A stretch of DNA of 64,000 nt from NCBI GenBank assembly GCA_017560095.1, contig JAFYOU010000053.1:1-64000 (forward strand). The letters run 5' to 3'. Origin of the DNA: Candidatus Gastranaerophilales bacterium. Lineage in GTDB: Bacteria; Cyanobacteriota; Vampirovibrionia; Gastranaerophilales; Gastranaerophilaceae. This document shows, in pieces, positions 25,765 to 35,135 of this stretch. Under the pieces are notes generated by a model. The model was not told where the DNA came from, ran no database searches, and was given only the letters and a program-made list of their open reading frames with translations. How positions within the stretch are numbered: position 1 is the stretch's first letter; every line of letters starts with the position of its first letter. The position numbers were made by a program, and so were the translations under genes.

Positions 25765-26667
25765 TCAAAAAAACTTCAAACCTTGTTTTGAATTTCTTTG
25801 AATTAAAATTTTATCAATCATATTTAATATTTCAAATCTTCGATTGACCCATTTTGGTTCAATCGTGGTTTCTGAATATCCGGTTCCAGCAATTCGTTCT
25901 ATTGTTGTTGTGGGGGGTAAAATTTCTAAAATATCGCAAACAATTTCGCAATATTGTTCCATATTCATTAAATAAAATGGGTTTTCGTTATAATATTTTA
26001 GTAATGGAGAATCTTTTAAGATTGTTAACATGTGAATTTTGATGCCATCAATTTTTAAATTTGCTAACTCTCTTGCGGTTTGAAGCATCATTTCTTTAGT
26101 TTCGTTAGGAAAACCTAAAATTATATGGGCGCAAACTTTAATTCCTCTTTTTTTGGTTTCAATTACTGCATTTTTGAAACATTTAAAGTCATGCCCTCGA
26201 TTCATCCATTTTAATGTTTCATCATGTGCGCTTTGCAAGCCATATTCAATCCAAGGAACTTTATATGTTGAAATTAAATCTAATTTTTCGTTATCTATGC
26301 AATCTGGCCTTGTTCCAATTGAAATAGAAATAATTTTTTCATTAAAAAATACGCTATCATAAATTTCTTTTAGCTTTTCAATTGATGCGTAAGTATTTGA
26401 ATATGATTGGAAATAAGCAATAAATGCTTCTGCTTTAAATTGACGTTCTAAATGTGTCATAGAAGCCATGATTTGTTCTTGTATTGTAGCTTTCGAGTCA
26501 CCACATCTTGAAAAACTTCCTACTTCATCACAAAAAATGCAACCGCCTTTTGAAATTTTTCCATCTCGATTTGGACAATAAAATCCGCTATCAAGAGTTA
26601 TTTTGTAGACTTTTTTGCCAAAAGTTTCTTTTAAATATTTAGAATATGGGTAATATCTTTTTTCCAT
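25765..26667 (-). CDS. Radical SAM protein, TIGR01212/YhcC family
   Basis: A 300-residue radical SAM enzyme whose cluster motif has the spacing Cys-x11-Cys-x2-Cys, as in CPNRDGKISKGGCIFC, typical of the YhcC family. The middle holds SISIGTRPDC and GLQSAHDETLKWMNRGH, and the end the IERIAG segment. The reaction of this family was unknown for long and I name none. TATAAT lies six bases before ATG 26667 with no ribosome site, so a leaderless mRNA is likely. It ends 35 bases before the map start, on the same strand. Confidence 0.85.
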   Translation of the reverse strand: MEKRYYPYSKYLKETFGKKVYKITLDSGFYCPNRDGKISKGGCIFCDEVGSFSRCGDSKATIQEQIMASMTHLERQFKAEAFIAYFQSYSNTYASIEKLKEIYDSVFFNEKIISISIGTRPDCIDNEKLDLISTYKVPWIEYGLQSAHDETLKWMNRGHDFKCFKNAVIETKKRGIKVCAHIILGFPNETKEMMLQTARELANLKIDGIKIHMLTILKDSPLLKYYNENPFYLMNMEQYCEIVCDILEILPPTTTIERIAGTGYSETTIEPKWVNRRFEILNMIDKILIQRNSKQGLKFF

Positions 26668-26673
26668 AAAAAT

Positions 26674-26679
26674 ATTATA
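26674..26679 (-). promoter_or_regulatory. -10 box (TATAAT) six bases before start codon
   Basis: Consensus TATAAT, then ATTTTT, then ATG 26667. The clearest of the leaderless candidates on the - strand. Confidence 0.55.
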
Positions 26680-26737
26680 TCTAAAAATTACCCATTCCTC
26701 TAATGAAAATGGGTTTTAAAATTTGTATATTATAAAT

Positions 26738-26820
26738 GGGCCGGATGTTTCCCATCACCTTATTTAGTGTCTATTAGTGAACGTCATGGATGGGTTTTTA
26801 AAAAAATAAAACTCTGGCCC
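26738..26820. other. Intergenic segment with nested complementary ends
   Basis: GGGCC (26738-26742) pairs with GGCCC (26816-26820), and CCCATC (26751-26756) with GATGGG (26789-26794), the latter followed by T5 on the + strand. GATG at 26744-26747 could instead pair with CATC at 26753-26756, giving an alternative fold. It could be a small RNA or a bidirectional terminator; it matches no family I know. Confidence 0.3.
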
Positions 26821-26823
26821 TTC

Positions 26824-27414
26824 TTAAAAAATTAAATCATAGCAATTAAAAAGTTGTTCAATTTCTTTATCTTGAATTGCTTGTTGAATTTTTTCGTTAA
26901 TTAAGTTTAATTCTTCATTGTTTAATTTTTTAAGATTTTTTGGAAGTTCAATTTGGCTAACTTTTGAAACATTGCAAAAGCCTTTGTTTAGAATTAAAAA
27001 TTCTTTATATGTTTCTAGAATTGGCAAATATTTTTCATTTGCTATGTAGTTTTTATTTGAGTAATATTTTGAATCTTTTGGAAGCTGAATGCTTATAAAA
27101 TCAATCAAGAAATTAATTTCTGATGTATATTCATTTTCTTCGCAAATTTCTCCAAGAAGCTGATTTCCTTCAAGCTCTGCTTCGTTGAATTGTTTAATAT
27201 AGCTTGCCCAAAGCAAACAGCCTAAATAAAAAGCAATATTTGTTTTTAAAAATTTTTCAAGTTTTCTTAAAGTATTTGGAAAGTTTAATCTTTTTAACTT
27301 TAAGTCAGAAATTGCACTAAAAGTGTAATATGTATAGCCAACTTGTCCAAAAGAATCAATTACAATTGGTGCATAACCAGGATCAAATTTAATTGTATTT
27401 TTATTATTTTCCAT
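26824..27414 (-). CDS. Hypothetical protein (196 aa)
   Basis: I do not recognise this protein. It is soluble-looking, helical in its second half and rich in Asn, Leu and Lys, with no signal peptide. It diverges from ftsZ, sharing a 152-base intergenic region. TAAAAT lies six bases before the ATG without a ribosome site (leaderless pattern). Confidence 0.72.
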   Translation of the reverse strand: MENNKNTIKFDPGYAPIVIDSFGQVGYTYYTFSAISDLKLKRLNFPNTLRKLEKFLKTNIAFYLGCLLWASYIKQFNEAELEGNQLLGEICEENEYTSEINFLIDFISIQLPKDSKYYSNKNYIANEKYLPILETYKEFLILNKGFCNVSKVSQIELPKNLKKLNNEELNLINEKIQQAIQDKEIEQLFNCYDLIF

Positions 27415-27420
27415 AGGTTA

Positions 27421-27426
27421 ATTTTA
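27421..27426 (-). promoter_or_regulatory. -10 box (TAAAAT) six bases before start codon
   Basis: TAAAAT, TAACCT, then ATG 27414. Confidence 0.45.
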
Positions 27427-27505
27427 ACCCAAATAAAAAAATAGTAACAGTTATTTACAAATTTGAATTTATGTAAAAATTAGCGCATAATTCTACTAGA
27501 AATTC

Positions 27506-27534
27506 TTTACACGTGAAAATTTTTTAAATATAGT
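27506..27534 (+). promoter_or_regulatory. Probable ftsZ promoter
   Basis: TTTACA and TATAGT separated by 17 bases, about 32 bases before the GTG start; matches the sigma-70 consensus well. Confidence 0.5.
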
Positions 27535-27566
27535 TAAAATAAAGTAAAAATTAAGAGGGCTAGTAA

Positions 27567-28778
27567 GTGGATAAGTTCAAATTAGATAATTATAATAGAC
27601 AACCTGCTGAATATCCAAGATATTCTTCAAACGCTAATATTAAAGTAGTTGGTGTTGGCGGTGGCGGCGGAAATGCTGTTAATCGAATGATTGCTTCTGG
27701 ATTAAGCGGTGTTGAATTTTGGGCAATGAATACAGATGCTCAAGTTCTTGAAATGTCCTCTGCTCAAAAGAAAGTACAATTAGGTACAAAATTAACAAAT
27801 GGTCTTGGTGCTGGTGGAAACCCTTCAGTAGGTGAAAAAGCAGCAGAAGAATCAAGAGAAGATATTACAGTTGCACTAGATAGTGCAGACATGGTTTTCG
27901 TTACAGCTGGTATGGGTGGCGGAACTGGTACTGGTGCTGCTCCTGTTGTTGCTAAAATTGCAAAAGAAATGGGTGCATTAACTATCGGTGTTGTTACAAA
28001 ACCTTTTAAATTTGAAGGTAAAAAACGTTTAGCTCAAGCTTTAGCTGGTCTTGAAAAATTAAAAGAAAATGTTGATGCTCTTATCGTTATTCCAAATGAT
28101 AAATTAATGGAAGTAGTTGAAAGAAGAACAACATTTAAAGATGCATTCTCAGTAGTAGATGAAGTTTTATTATGTGGTGTTCAAGGTATTTCAGATATCA
28201 TCCTTGTTGGTGGTTTAATCAATGTTGACTTTGCTGATGTTAAAACAATTATGCAGTCATCCGGTAGCGCATTAATGGGTATAGGTAAATCATCAGGCGA
28301 AGGAAGAGCTCTTGAAGCTGCTAAATTGGCAATCGATTCTAAACTTCTTGAAACATCAATTAATGGTGCTACAGGTATCATCATGAACGTTACTGGTGGT
28401 CCTGATATGACATTATTTGAAGTTAACGAAGCAGCAAGCGTTATTCATGATGCTGTTGCAGATGATGCAGAAGTTATTTTTGGTGCGGTTGTGGATGATA
28501 GAATCCAAGGTGAAATTCAAATTACAATCATTGCAACTGGTTTTGAATTAAAGAATGGTGAAATTTCTGCTCCATCAACAACTGCGGCAGATAGTAAAAT
28601 GACCGCTGCAGGTTTATTTGGTGGTTTTAGTTCAGCAACTATGGGTACTAGTTCTTCATTCCCATTTGGTATGCCTTCAAAGACTCCTACAGAAGAATTA
28701 AAAAGAGAATCTGCACCTCAACCAACAGGCAACTCTTTAGACATTCCTGAGTTTTTAAATCCAAAAAATAGATTATAG
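27567..28778 (+). CDS. ftsZ: Cell division GTPase FtsZ
   Basis: Polymerises into the Z-ring. The tubulin signature [11 protein letters not shown] and the early [15 protein letters not shown] are intact, as is the T7-loop region. The C-terminal end carries a short conserved tail-like peptide ([14 protein letters not shown]), as found in FtsZ proteins that bind FtsA/SepF-type partners. Start is GTG at 27567 with AAGAGGG seven bases before it. It stands apart from the mur genes at 61.5-64 kb, so the division and wall cluster is split. A terminator follows at 28805-28830. Confidence 0.97.
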   Translation: MDKFKLDNYNRQPAEYPRYSSNANIKVVGVGGGGGNAVNRMIASGLSGVEFWAMNTDAQVLEMSSAQKKVQLGTKLTNGLGAGGNPSVGEKAAEESREDITVALDSADMVFVTAGMGGGTGTGAAPVVAKIAKEMGALTIGVVTKPFKFEGKKRLAQALAGLEKLKENVDALIVIPNDKLMEVVERRTTFKDAFSVVDEVLLCGVQGISDIILVGGLINVDFADVKTIMQSSGSALMGIGKSSGEGRALEAAKLAIDSKLLETSINGATGIIMNVTGGPDMTLFEVNEAASVIHDAVADDAEVIFGAVVDDRIQGEIQITIIATGFELKNGEISAPSTTAADSKMTAAGLFGGFSSATMGTSSSFPFGMPSKTPTEELKRESAPQPTGNSLDIPEFLNPKNRL

Positions 28779-28804
28779 AATGTAAAAAAAATAAACATTT
28801 AATT

Positions 28805-28830
28805 AAAGGCTCCGTATACTCGGAGCTTTT
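28805..28830 (+). terminator. Terminator between convergent ftsZ and cyclase gene
   Basis: Ten-base arms (one G-T wobble) AAAGGCTCCG/CGGAGCTTTT with a 6-base loop. The right arm touches the stop of the convergent diguanylate cyclase gene. Confidence 0.75.
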
Positions 28831-30208
28831 AATTTGCTATTATAATTTTATTTCTTCCAGTTTCTTTTGCTTCATATAAAGCGCTATCAGCTTTTTTATA
28901 TAGCATTTCATAATCTTTTTCATTTTTAAATTCTGATACGCCAATTGAAATGGTTACAGAGATTTCTTTTATATCTTTGATTTTATATTCTTCAATATTA
29001 ATTTTTTTCTTTTCAACAGAGGCTCTTAAACGTTCCGCCACAATTGTTGCTTCTTCAAGATTTGTTTGAGGAAGTAAGAATACAAACTCTTCTCCTCCGT
29101 ATCTTGAGGCTATATCTGATTCTCTTAGTTCTTTTTTAATGGTTTTTGCAACTGTTTTTAAAACACAATCGCCAACAGCATGCCCATATGTGTCATTTAC
29201 TTTTTTAAAGAAATCAATGTCTGACATAATGCAACATAATGGTTGATTTTGTCTTTTAGCGCTTGCTGTCATTTCTTTTAAGCGCTTTTCAAATTGATGA
29301 CGATTGTTGTAGCCTGTTAGTGCATCAAGTGTTGCGTGTTCTAAAACTTCAATATAAGATTTAGCACGTGTTAGCGTTGTTGTTGCCTGAGATTTAATTT
29401 CTTCTAAGTATTCAATTTCTTTTTGGGTAATTTTGTCAAAATGGTTATAAGCAACGATTGCTCCATATGGTTTAGAATCAACAATTAATGGGAAGATTCC
29501 CATTTTACCTTCTTGTTTTATAATGGTTTGAGATTTTGGGTTTATTTCTTCTAAATAATTATAAATTTTGTTGTCTGAGCATTTATTCGGCCAAATTAAT
29601 TTATATTCTTTTTTGTTTTTACTTTTAATGAAAATATAAATTAAATGTTCTTGAATAAAGCCATCAATCATTTCGCCCATAATTGGCAGAATATAATCAA
29701 GTTCATATTGTGTTTGTGTAATTTGGGCTATATTTCTTAAGGTTTGATGAAAATTAGTGCTGATTTTAATTTGTTCTGAATTTTTTAAAGTTGCGATAAA
29801 CATTGAAATTTGAGTACTTACAAGTGGGAAAATTTTAAAAAATTCATTATTTTCTTTTATTTCTTCTCTCGATTTTAATTTAACAAGACCAAGTGTCTTA
29901 TGTTTTTGAATGATTGGAAAATATAAAATATTTTTTTCTTTTTCAAATTGGCTTTTTTGAGTTAAAAAATTATCAAAATATTTTTTTATTTCTTCATTTT
30001 CATTATTTGAAGATAAATTTTCCCAAGGCTTTGTAAAATCTTTTAAAAGAAAAGAATATTCATCCATTAAATAAATTTTAATTTCATCAATTGGAAAAAA
30101 TAGCGACAATGCCTGTTTAAAACCATCTACAAGTATATTTCTATTTGTAGCTTCATCATATAATTTGGTTAAAGAATATGTAAAATCATATAATGTTTGA
30201 AAATCCAC
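28829..30208 (-). CDS. Diguanylate cyclase (GAF + GGDEF)
   Basis: Makes cyclic di-GMP from two GTP. A soluble N-terminal sensor part (about 1-165) and a GAF-like domain (about 175-285) precede the GGDEF domain (about 295-457). The active site is RYGGEEF, and RESD five residues before it forms the inhibitory I-site, so product feedback is likely. No membrane segment. The start is GTG at 30208; AGGGGAA, which overlaps the end of the preceding TPR gene, serves as ribosome site. The gap to that gene is seven bases, so they form one operon. The YajQ-type protein at 59701 is a candidate c-di-GMP receptor in the same genome. Confidence 0.9.
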   Translation of the reverse strand: MDFQTLYDFTYSLTKLYDEATNRNILVDGFKQALSLFFPIDEIKIYLMDEYSFLLKDFTKPWENLSSNNENEEIKKYFDNFLTQKSQFEKEKNILYFPIIQKHKTLGLVKLKSREEIKENNEFFKIFPLVSTQISMFIATLKNSEQIKISTNFHQTLRNIAQITQTQYELDYILPIMGEMIDGFIQEHLIYIFIKSKNKKEYKLIWPNKCSDNKIYNYLEEINPKSQTIIKQEGKMGIFPLIVDSKPYGAIVAYNHFDKITQKEIEYLEEIKSQATTTLTRAKSYIEVLEHATLDALTGYNNRHQFEKRLKEMTASAKRQNQPLCCIMSDIDFFKKVNDTYGHAVGDCVLKTVAKTIKKELRESDIASRYGGEEFVFLLPQTNLEEATIVAERLRASVEKKKINIEEYKIKDIKEISVTISIGVSEFKNEKDYEMLYKKADSALYEAKETGRNKIIIAN

Positions 30209-30215
30209 TTTATTT

Positions 30216-31274
30216 TTATTCCCCTATAAAAATCTCTCTTCCAGCACATGTGCTAAAGCTTTTAATAAATTCATTATTTTTATCGTTGTCGTAATCAAAG
30301 ACTAGTTTGCCATTTTTATATGTAGCAACTGATTCCTTTTCTTCTTCTGCTCTTAATTTTTTAAAATAATCACTATCATTATTAATTGCAATTTTTTGGT
30401 TTACTTCTGATAAAATATCATAAATATAGCGTGTTTTGTGATTATCTCCAATTGAATCTAATAATAAGCCGGCTTTTTTAAATTCAGATGCAGCGCCAGT
30501 GTAATCCTTCATGTCGTTTAATAAGACTGCGAGATTAAAGTGGGCTTCATAATTCATTGGCTCTTTTTCTATAGCTTTGCAGTAATAATGGCCAGCTTGA
30601 TTTTTGTTTTTTAAAAGTTGATGTATTAAGCCTAGATTGTAATTAGAATTGTATGATTTTAATATATCAACGGCTTCTTCGTATGATTCTGAAGCTTTTT
30701 CTAGATATTCAGTTCTTTTTGTTTTATCGAGCCCTGCTAATAATGATTTTGTTCTGTAGGCTCTGCCCATATTATAATATGCAACGCCTGTATTATGGAT
30801 ATAAGATTTTTTATTATCTACTAAAAATGGGATTTTAATAAATTTTGGTTTATTGACGATTACTTTTTTATATTGTTCTATTGCTTCATCTGTTTTAAAT
30901 GTTTCGCCTAAAATAATTGCGTAATCAATTCTTGCTACTTCGTAATCCGGTTTAACTTCTAAAGCTTTTTTGTAGTTTTCTAAGGCTTTATAATAATCTT
31001 CATAAACCACATAAATATTAGCAAGATTATACATAGCTCTATAATGTTTTGGGTGAAGCTTTATCCCTTTTTCGTAATAATTAATTGCATTATGTAGATC
31101 AGATTTTTTAAAGGCTTCATCTCCTTTATTAACCCAATAAAAGCCTTTTGCTTTATTAATTTGACGTTCGTAAAAATCAAAAAAGAAAAAAACGCTTAAA
31201 GCAAAGCCTGCAATAAGCACTATACTTATTATGCGTACTAAAGTTGATTCAAATATTTTTTTTAGTTTTTTCAT
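30216..31274 (-). CDS. Membrane-anchored TPR protein
   Basis: One N-terminal membrane helix (about 12-31) and about six tetratricopeptide repeats, seen from recurring patterns such as AMYNLANIYVVYEDYYKALENYKKAL and later AHFNLAVLLNDMKDY. TPR domains are protein-binding scaffolds; the partner is unknown. It sits between another TPR gene and the diguanylate cyclase, all on one strand, with seven bases to the latter. A shared signalling or assembly complex is plausible but not shown. Confidence 0.85.
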   Translation of the reverse strand: MKKLKKIFESTLVRIISIVLIAGFALSVFFFFDFYERQINKAKGFYWVNKGDEAFKKSDLHNAINYYEKGIKLHPKHYRAMYNLANIYVVYEDYYKALENYKKALEVKPDYEVARIDYAIILGETFKTDEAIEQYKKVIVNKPKFIKIPFLVDNKKSYIHNTGVAYYNMGRAYRTKSLLAGLDKTKRTEYLEKASESYEEAVDILKSYNSNYNLGLIHQLLKNKNQAGHYYCKAIEKEPMNYEAHFNLAVLLNDMKDYTGAASEFKKAGLLLDSIGDNHKTRYIYDILSEVNQKIAINNDSDYFKKLRAEEEKESVATYKNGKLVFDYDNDKNNEFIKSFSTCAGREIFIGE

Positions 31275-31322
31275 TTTATTTTTTAACTGGTGATGGCTTA
31301 TTGTGATTTAATTTGGTTTTTA

Positions 31323-32990
31323 TTATGCTTCAAAAAGTCTGTATAATCTTTCTTCAATTATTTGATTATCTAATTCATTAATTGTTTTATTTAAGTTAAG
31401 TGCTTTTTGATATTGTTTAGCTGCATTGATTTTTTCGTTCATTGTTTCATAACTTCTTGCCAAATTAAAATGAGCTAAAACATAATTTGGATTTATTTCA
31501 ATTGCTGTTCTAAAGTAGTCAATTGCTCTTGTGGCATCGCCCAGACCATCTAGGAAAACAACACCTAGATTATTATAAGCTATATCGTAAGTTGAATCTA
31601 GTTCAATAGCTTTTGAGTAAAATATAATTGCTTTTTCAATACAATCTTTTTCCCAATTTGCCATTGCAAGGCGAGAATATATTTTTGGATTTTCGCTATC
31701 ATCACGAAGAGCCATTTGGTAATATTCAATTGCGTGATCTAAGCTTTCAATGTCATAATAAATATCGGCTATTGCTTCGTATATTTGAGATTTATTTTTT
31801 GTTAATAATAAACTATTTTCAAGCATTGAAATAGCGGCATCGGAATTGCCTTTAACTTGATGATAAATAGCAGCTAAGGCTTGTGCTACAACGGCTGACC
31901 ATTCATCGTTTGGATTTGCTTCTAATGCTTTTTTGTAAAGCTCAATAGCGCTATCATACTGCTCTAATTGGACATAAGCATAAGCAAGTGAGTTTTGATA
32001 ATATGGATTATCATTGTCATATTTTAGTGCTAGTTTAAATGCGCTAAGTGCATTAATTTTTTCGTCTTTTTTAAGATATAAATGACCTAATTCATAATAG
32101 CATTTTGAAAATTCAGGATATTTATTGGCTAGAATTGTATAGTAGTCGATCAGTTCGTTAATTCTATCGCTTTGATATTGTTCGACATATTCAATTGCGT
32201 CAACTACTTTCATTGGGTCATTATTTGATAAAATTACGATATTATTTAAACAATCAAAAGCAATGTCATGACGGTTCTTTTTAATCGCAATTTTGGCCAT
32301 TCTTTCATAAAGTGCAATTGATTTTTTAGAATTATCAACCGCACTCAGATATATATTGTATGCTTTCTTTTCGGAGTTAATTTTTTCGTAAAAATCTCCT
32401 ACTGCTTTGTATTTTGCAAAGTTTAAATCATCTGCTAAATTTTGACAAAACATTTTAATGCTTGCCGTATCAAAAACACTCATTAATGTCCCTGTAAGAC
32501 CATAATAAAGAGCGTTTGTATAATCTTTTATTGATTTTTTGCAAGTTGCGTTTCTAATTTTTTCTAAACAAGTTAATGCTAAAACCAAGCGAGTTCTTGA
32601 AGTTGAAGGTTTTAGTTTGATAGCTTCTTTGAATTCTTTTTTCGCTTCGTCAAATTGTTGGTTTAAAGAAAGGAAATAACCCAAATACATATGAGCATTG
32701 GCATCTGTTGGGTTTAGCTCAATTGCTCTATGGCATTGTTCAATTGCGTTTTCAACTCCAATTTGGCCATTTTTATGCAACAAAGTAGCAAGGCGATAAT
32801 ATGCGCTAGATTGATCAGGATTTTCTTTAATTGATTCAATGTAGCAATTAATCGCTGTGGTTAAATCTTCGTTTGTAGATTTCAATAGGTATCTTTGATG
32901 AGCTTCAACAGCCTTCTCTAGGGTTTTTTGCGCATTTGTCATAATGATATCGTCTTCTTTTTGGGGAAATTTACTCTTCTCTTTTAACAT
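31323..32990 (-). CDS. Soluble TPR-repeat protein
   Basis: About 555 residues made almost wholly of tetratricopeptide repeats. Phrases such as AYYRLATLLHKNGQ, AHMYLGYFLSLNQQFDEA and AYNNLGVVFLDGLGDATRA show the A-x2-x-L-G pattern throughout. No signal peptide or membrane helix. A downstream ATG (residue 17, MTNAQKTLE) is an alternative start. It lies 48 bases upstream of the anchored TPR gene and is probably co-transcribed with it. A 16-base palindrome is upstream (33015-33030). Confidence 0.85.
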   Translation of the reverse strand: MLKEKSKFPQKEDDIIMTNAQKTLEKAVEAHQRYLLKSTNEDLTTAINCYIESIKENPDQSSAYYRLATLLHKNGQIGVENAIEQCHRAIELNPTDANAHMYLGYFLSLNQQFDEAKKEFKEAIKLKPSTSRTRLVLALTCLEKIRNATCKKSIKDYTNALYYGLTGTLMSVFDTASIKMFCQNLADDLNFAKYKAVGDFYEKINSEKKAYNIYLSAVDNSKKSIALYERMAKIAIKKNRHDIAFDCLNNIVILSNNDPMKVVDAIEYVEQYQSDRINELIDYYTILANKYPEFSKCYYELGHLYLKKDEKINALSAFKLALKYDNDNPYYQNSLAYAYVQLEQYDSAIELYKKALEANPNDEWSAVVAQALAAIYHQVKGNSDAAISMLENSLLLTKNKSQIYEAIADIYYDIESLDHAIEYYQMALRDDSENPKIYSRLAMANWEKDCIEKAIIFYSKAIELDSTYDIAYNNLGVVFLDGLGDATRAIDYFRTAIEINPNYVLAHFNLARSYETMNEKINAAKQYQKALNLNKTINELDNQIIEERLYRLFEA

Positions 32991-33014
32991 TAAAATCGTG
33001 ACCTTGATAGAAAA

Positions 33015-33030
33015 TATACTATTAAGTATA
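33015..33030. promoter_or_regulatory. Palindrome TATACT-ATTA-AGTATA
   Basis: Sixteen bases with perfect 6-base arms, 25 bases before the TPR gene start. On the - strand it contains TATACT, so it may be a -10 box within an operator. Confidence 0.3.
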
Positions 33031-33128
33031 CGATTCTATAAAATTATGCTTTAATTAACACATGATTAAATCATCTGTTTAGATGAAAAGAAAATGAACT
33101 TTTTTGATTGATTTTAAATACTTAAAAC

Positions 33129-33153
33129 AAAAGCTCCCTTTTTGGGAGCTTTT
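33129..33153 (-). terminator. Terminator of the GH57 gene
   Basis: Perfect 10-base arms AAAAGCTCCC/GGGAGCTTTT around T5, 19 bases past the GH57 stop. Confidence 0.8.
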
Positions 33154-33171
33154 AAGATTATTAACCTATTT

Positions 33172-34932
33172 TTATTTTTTATTTATTGCTGCAAATTGTT
33201 CAACTCTGCCTTCATAAAGAGGAGCTAATTTTGTTGATTGTTGAGGAATTAAGCCTTCTTCAATATTTGAATAAACTCTATAGTCGATATCAGCAAAACA
33301 ATTATCAATTGATTCAATTGCAACTAATTTTTCTTCGTCAATATGACCAGATTCAATCATATCAGCTATAGTTTCAAATCTTTCAACGTGTTCTCTGAAC
33401 CTATCAGTTGCATAATCTTTAGCTTGCCATGTTGTGATTAAGAATGGCCAATCTGAAGATTGAAGTAACAATTCTTCTCTTGCTAATTGATTCAATGCTC
33501 TATGCATTAATTTATCAGATGGAACAGTTTCATATTTTGAAACAATATCAACAATGCGTTTTTCTGTTGCGTGGATAATTGGCCACATCCATTCTGTTAA
33601 ATGGTTTTGCCATACCCAGAAGTGTCCACCCTGTCCCCAGCTTGATTCTGGGATTTGGATTGCTTCTGTTGGTGGGTGAGCTTTTAAATATTCGCCCGCT
33701 GTCATCATTTCAACTTCAGGAACGTATTGATTTAATTTTTTAATTACTTGTTTAATAAATTCAATACCTTCAAACCACCAGTGTCCGTATAATTCAGTAT
33801 CAAATGATACCATTACAAGACCTTCTTTGTTGTTTGCTTTTTTGTAATCATTCAATAAATGATAGATTAGGTTAGTATAGTGATCGGAATTTGAATTAAC
33901 TTGATTCATTGCCAATACTGGATCATAGAGCATTTTATCCCCTAGGTCAGTAGTAGATGATGTAATTCTCCAGTAATGCATGCCTGAATTACAGTCCTTT
34001 CTGTGAAATTCTCTGTAGCACCCATCTCCTGGATAGCCATCTGCTGCTGACCATACTTGGAACCCAGCTCTATCGTTTCTACCCATCACGGCAACTTGTG
34101 CATCAGGTAACCAGTATGCACTGTATGTGTCATATCCGGTTGCCTCTCTTTTTGGTAATGGTATATACTCAATATTTCCGTAGACTCCGATATTTCTACG
34201 GTTTCCGATAGAGTTTCCACCTTCAATCACGTGTGATTCGGTGAAGAAATATTCAATATCATTGTTTTGAAGAGTTACTTCAATAGATGGCCTCCAATGT
34301 TTTTTACCATCTTTTCCAATGTATTCATAGCCTTGTCTATAAGCACATTCTGGTAACCAGCAACCTTTTGCCTTTTTGCCAAAAAGTTTTTTAGTTGTAT
34401 CTGAACCTACTTTAAATTGTGCATTTAAATTTGTATCTGTTGCAAGCAATGGAGAGAATCCATGAGTTGCACCAGAAGTTGTAATTTCAATACAGCCTAA
34501 GTCTTGGAATTTTTTAAATCCAGAAATAAGGTCTTTATTGAATTTATTAATAAATAAATCTTTAATTCTGTTATACCAATCAAAATAATATTTTGCTAAG
34601 TATTTTAAATGCTGAGAATGTGCAACTTCAGGATCAGGATATCTTTCTAAATCTTCAGCTACGGCTTTAATTCTTGCGTCTAAATAATCAATGAAGCCTT
34701 GTTGCAAATGTGCATCGTTAAGTTGTTCAGCTAAGATCGGAGTAATTCCAACAGTTAATTTTGCTTTTATACCTTCATCGTATAATTCAGAAATCATATT
34801 CAATAAAGGAACGTATGTTTCTTCCATACATTCATACAAACATTCTTCGCCAAAAGGCCACATTCCTGCCATTCTGTAATATGGCAAGTGTGAATGTAAC
34901 ATAAAGACAAATTGTCCTACTTTTTGTACCAT
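33172..34932 (-). CDS. Glycoside hydrolase family 57, probable 1,4-alpha-glucan branching enzyme
   Basis: Introduces alpha-1,6 branches into glycogen-like glucans. A GH57 catalytic barrel begins at residue 9 (FMLHSHLPYYR, metal/substrate histidines). The catalytic Glu is in GCWLPECAY (near 195) and the catalytic Asp in MVSFDTELYGHWWFEG (near 365). A helical C-terminal domain follows. 586 residues and the FDTELYGHWWFEG phrase fit the branching enzyme group of Thermococcales and cyanobacteria rather than amylopullulanases. The intergenic region to the divergent AICAR-transformylase-like gene is about 200 bases of AT-rich DNA. Other glycogen genes are not here. Confidence 0.88.
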   Translation of the reverse strand: MVQKVGQFVFMLHSHLPYYRMAGMWPFGEECLYECMEETYVPLLNMISELYDEGIKAKLTVGITPILAEQLNDAHLQQGFIDYLDARIKAVAEDLERYPDPEVAHSQHLKYLAKYYFDWYNRIKDLFINKFNKDLISGFKKFQDLGCIEITTSGATHGFSPLLATDTNLNAQFKVGSDTTKKLFGKKAKGCWLPECAYRQGYEYIGKDGKKHWRPSIEVTLQNNDIEYFFTESHVIEGGNSIGNRRNIGVYGNIEYIPLPKREATGYDTYSAYWLPDAQVAVMGRNDRAGFQVWSAADGYPGDGCYREFHRKDCNSGMHYWRITSSTTDLGDKMLYDPVLAMNQVNSNSDHYTNLIYHLLNDYKKANNKEGLVMVSFDTELYGHWWFEGIEFIKQVIKKLNQYVPEVEMMTAGEYLKAHPPTEAIQIPESSWGQGGHFWVWQNHLTEWMWPIIHATEKRIVDIVSKYETVPSDKLMHRALNQLAREELLLQSSDWPFLITTWQAKDYATDRFREHVERFETIADMIESGHIDEEKLVAIESIDNCFADIDYRVYSNIEEGLIPQQSTKLAPLYEGRVEQFAAINKK

Positions 34933-35135
34933 AGTTTTATTATTGCCTCCGACTTTCTATTTTTTTATATTCTTAATTCTATTTATACCATAAATTATAA
35001 TAAAAAATAATCATTTAGAATTAGTACATTTGTATAAATTTACTAAAGTTAATATAGTTAACAAGAATTATATTATTTTAAAATTTATGGACCTGTTTTT
35101 TATAGTAAAATATTACTTAGAAAAAGAGGTTAAAT

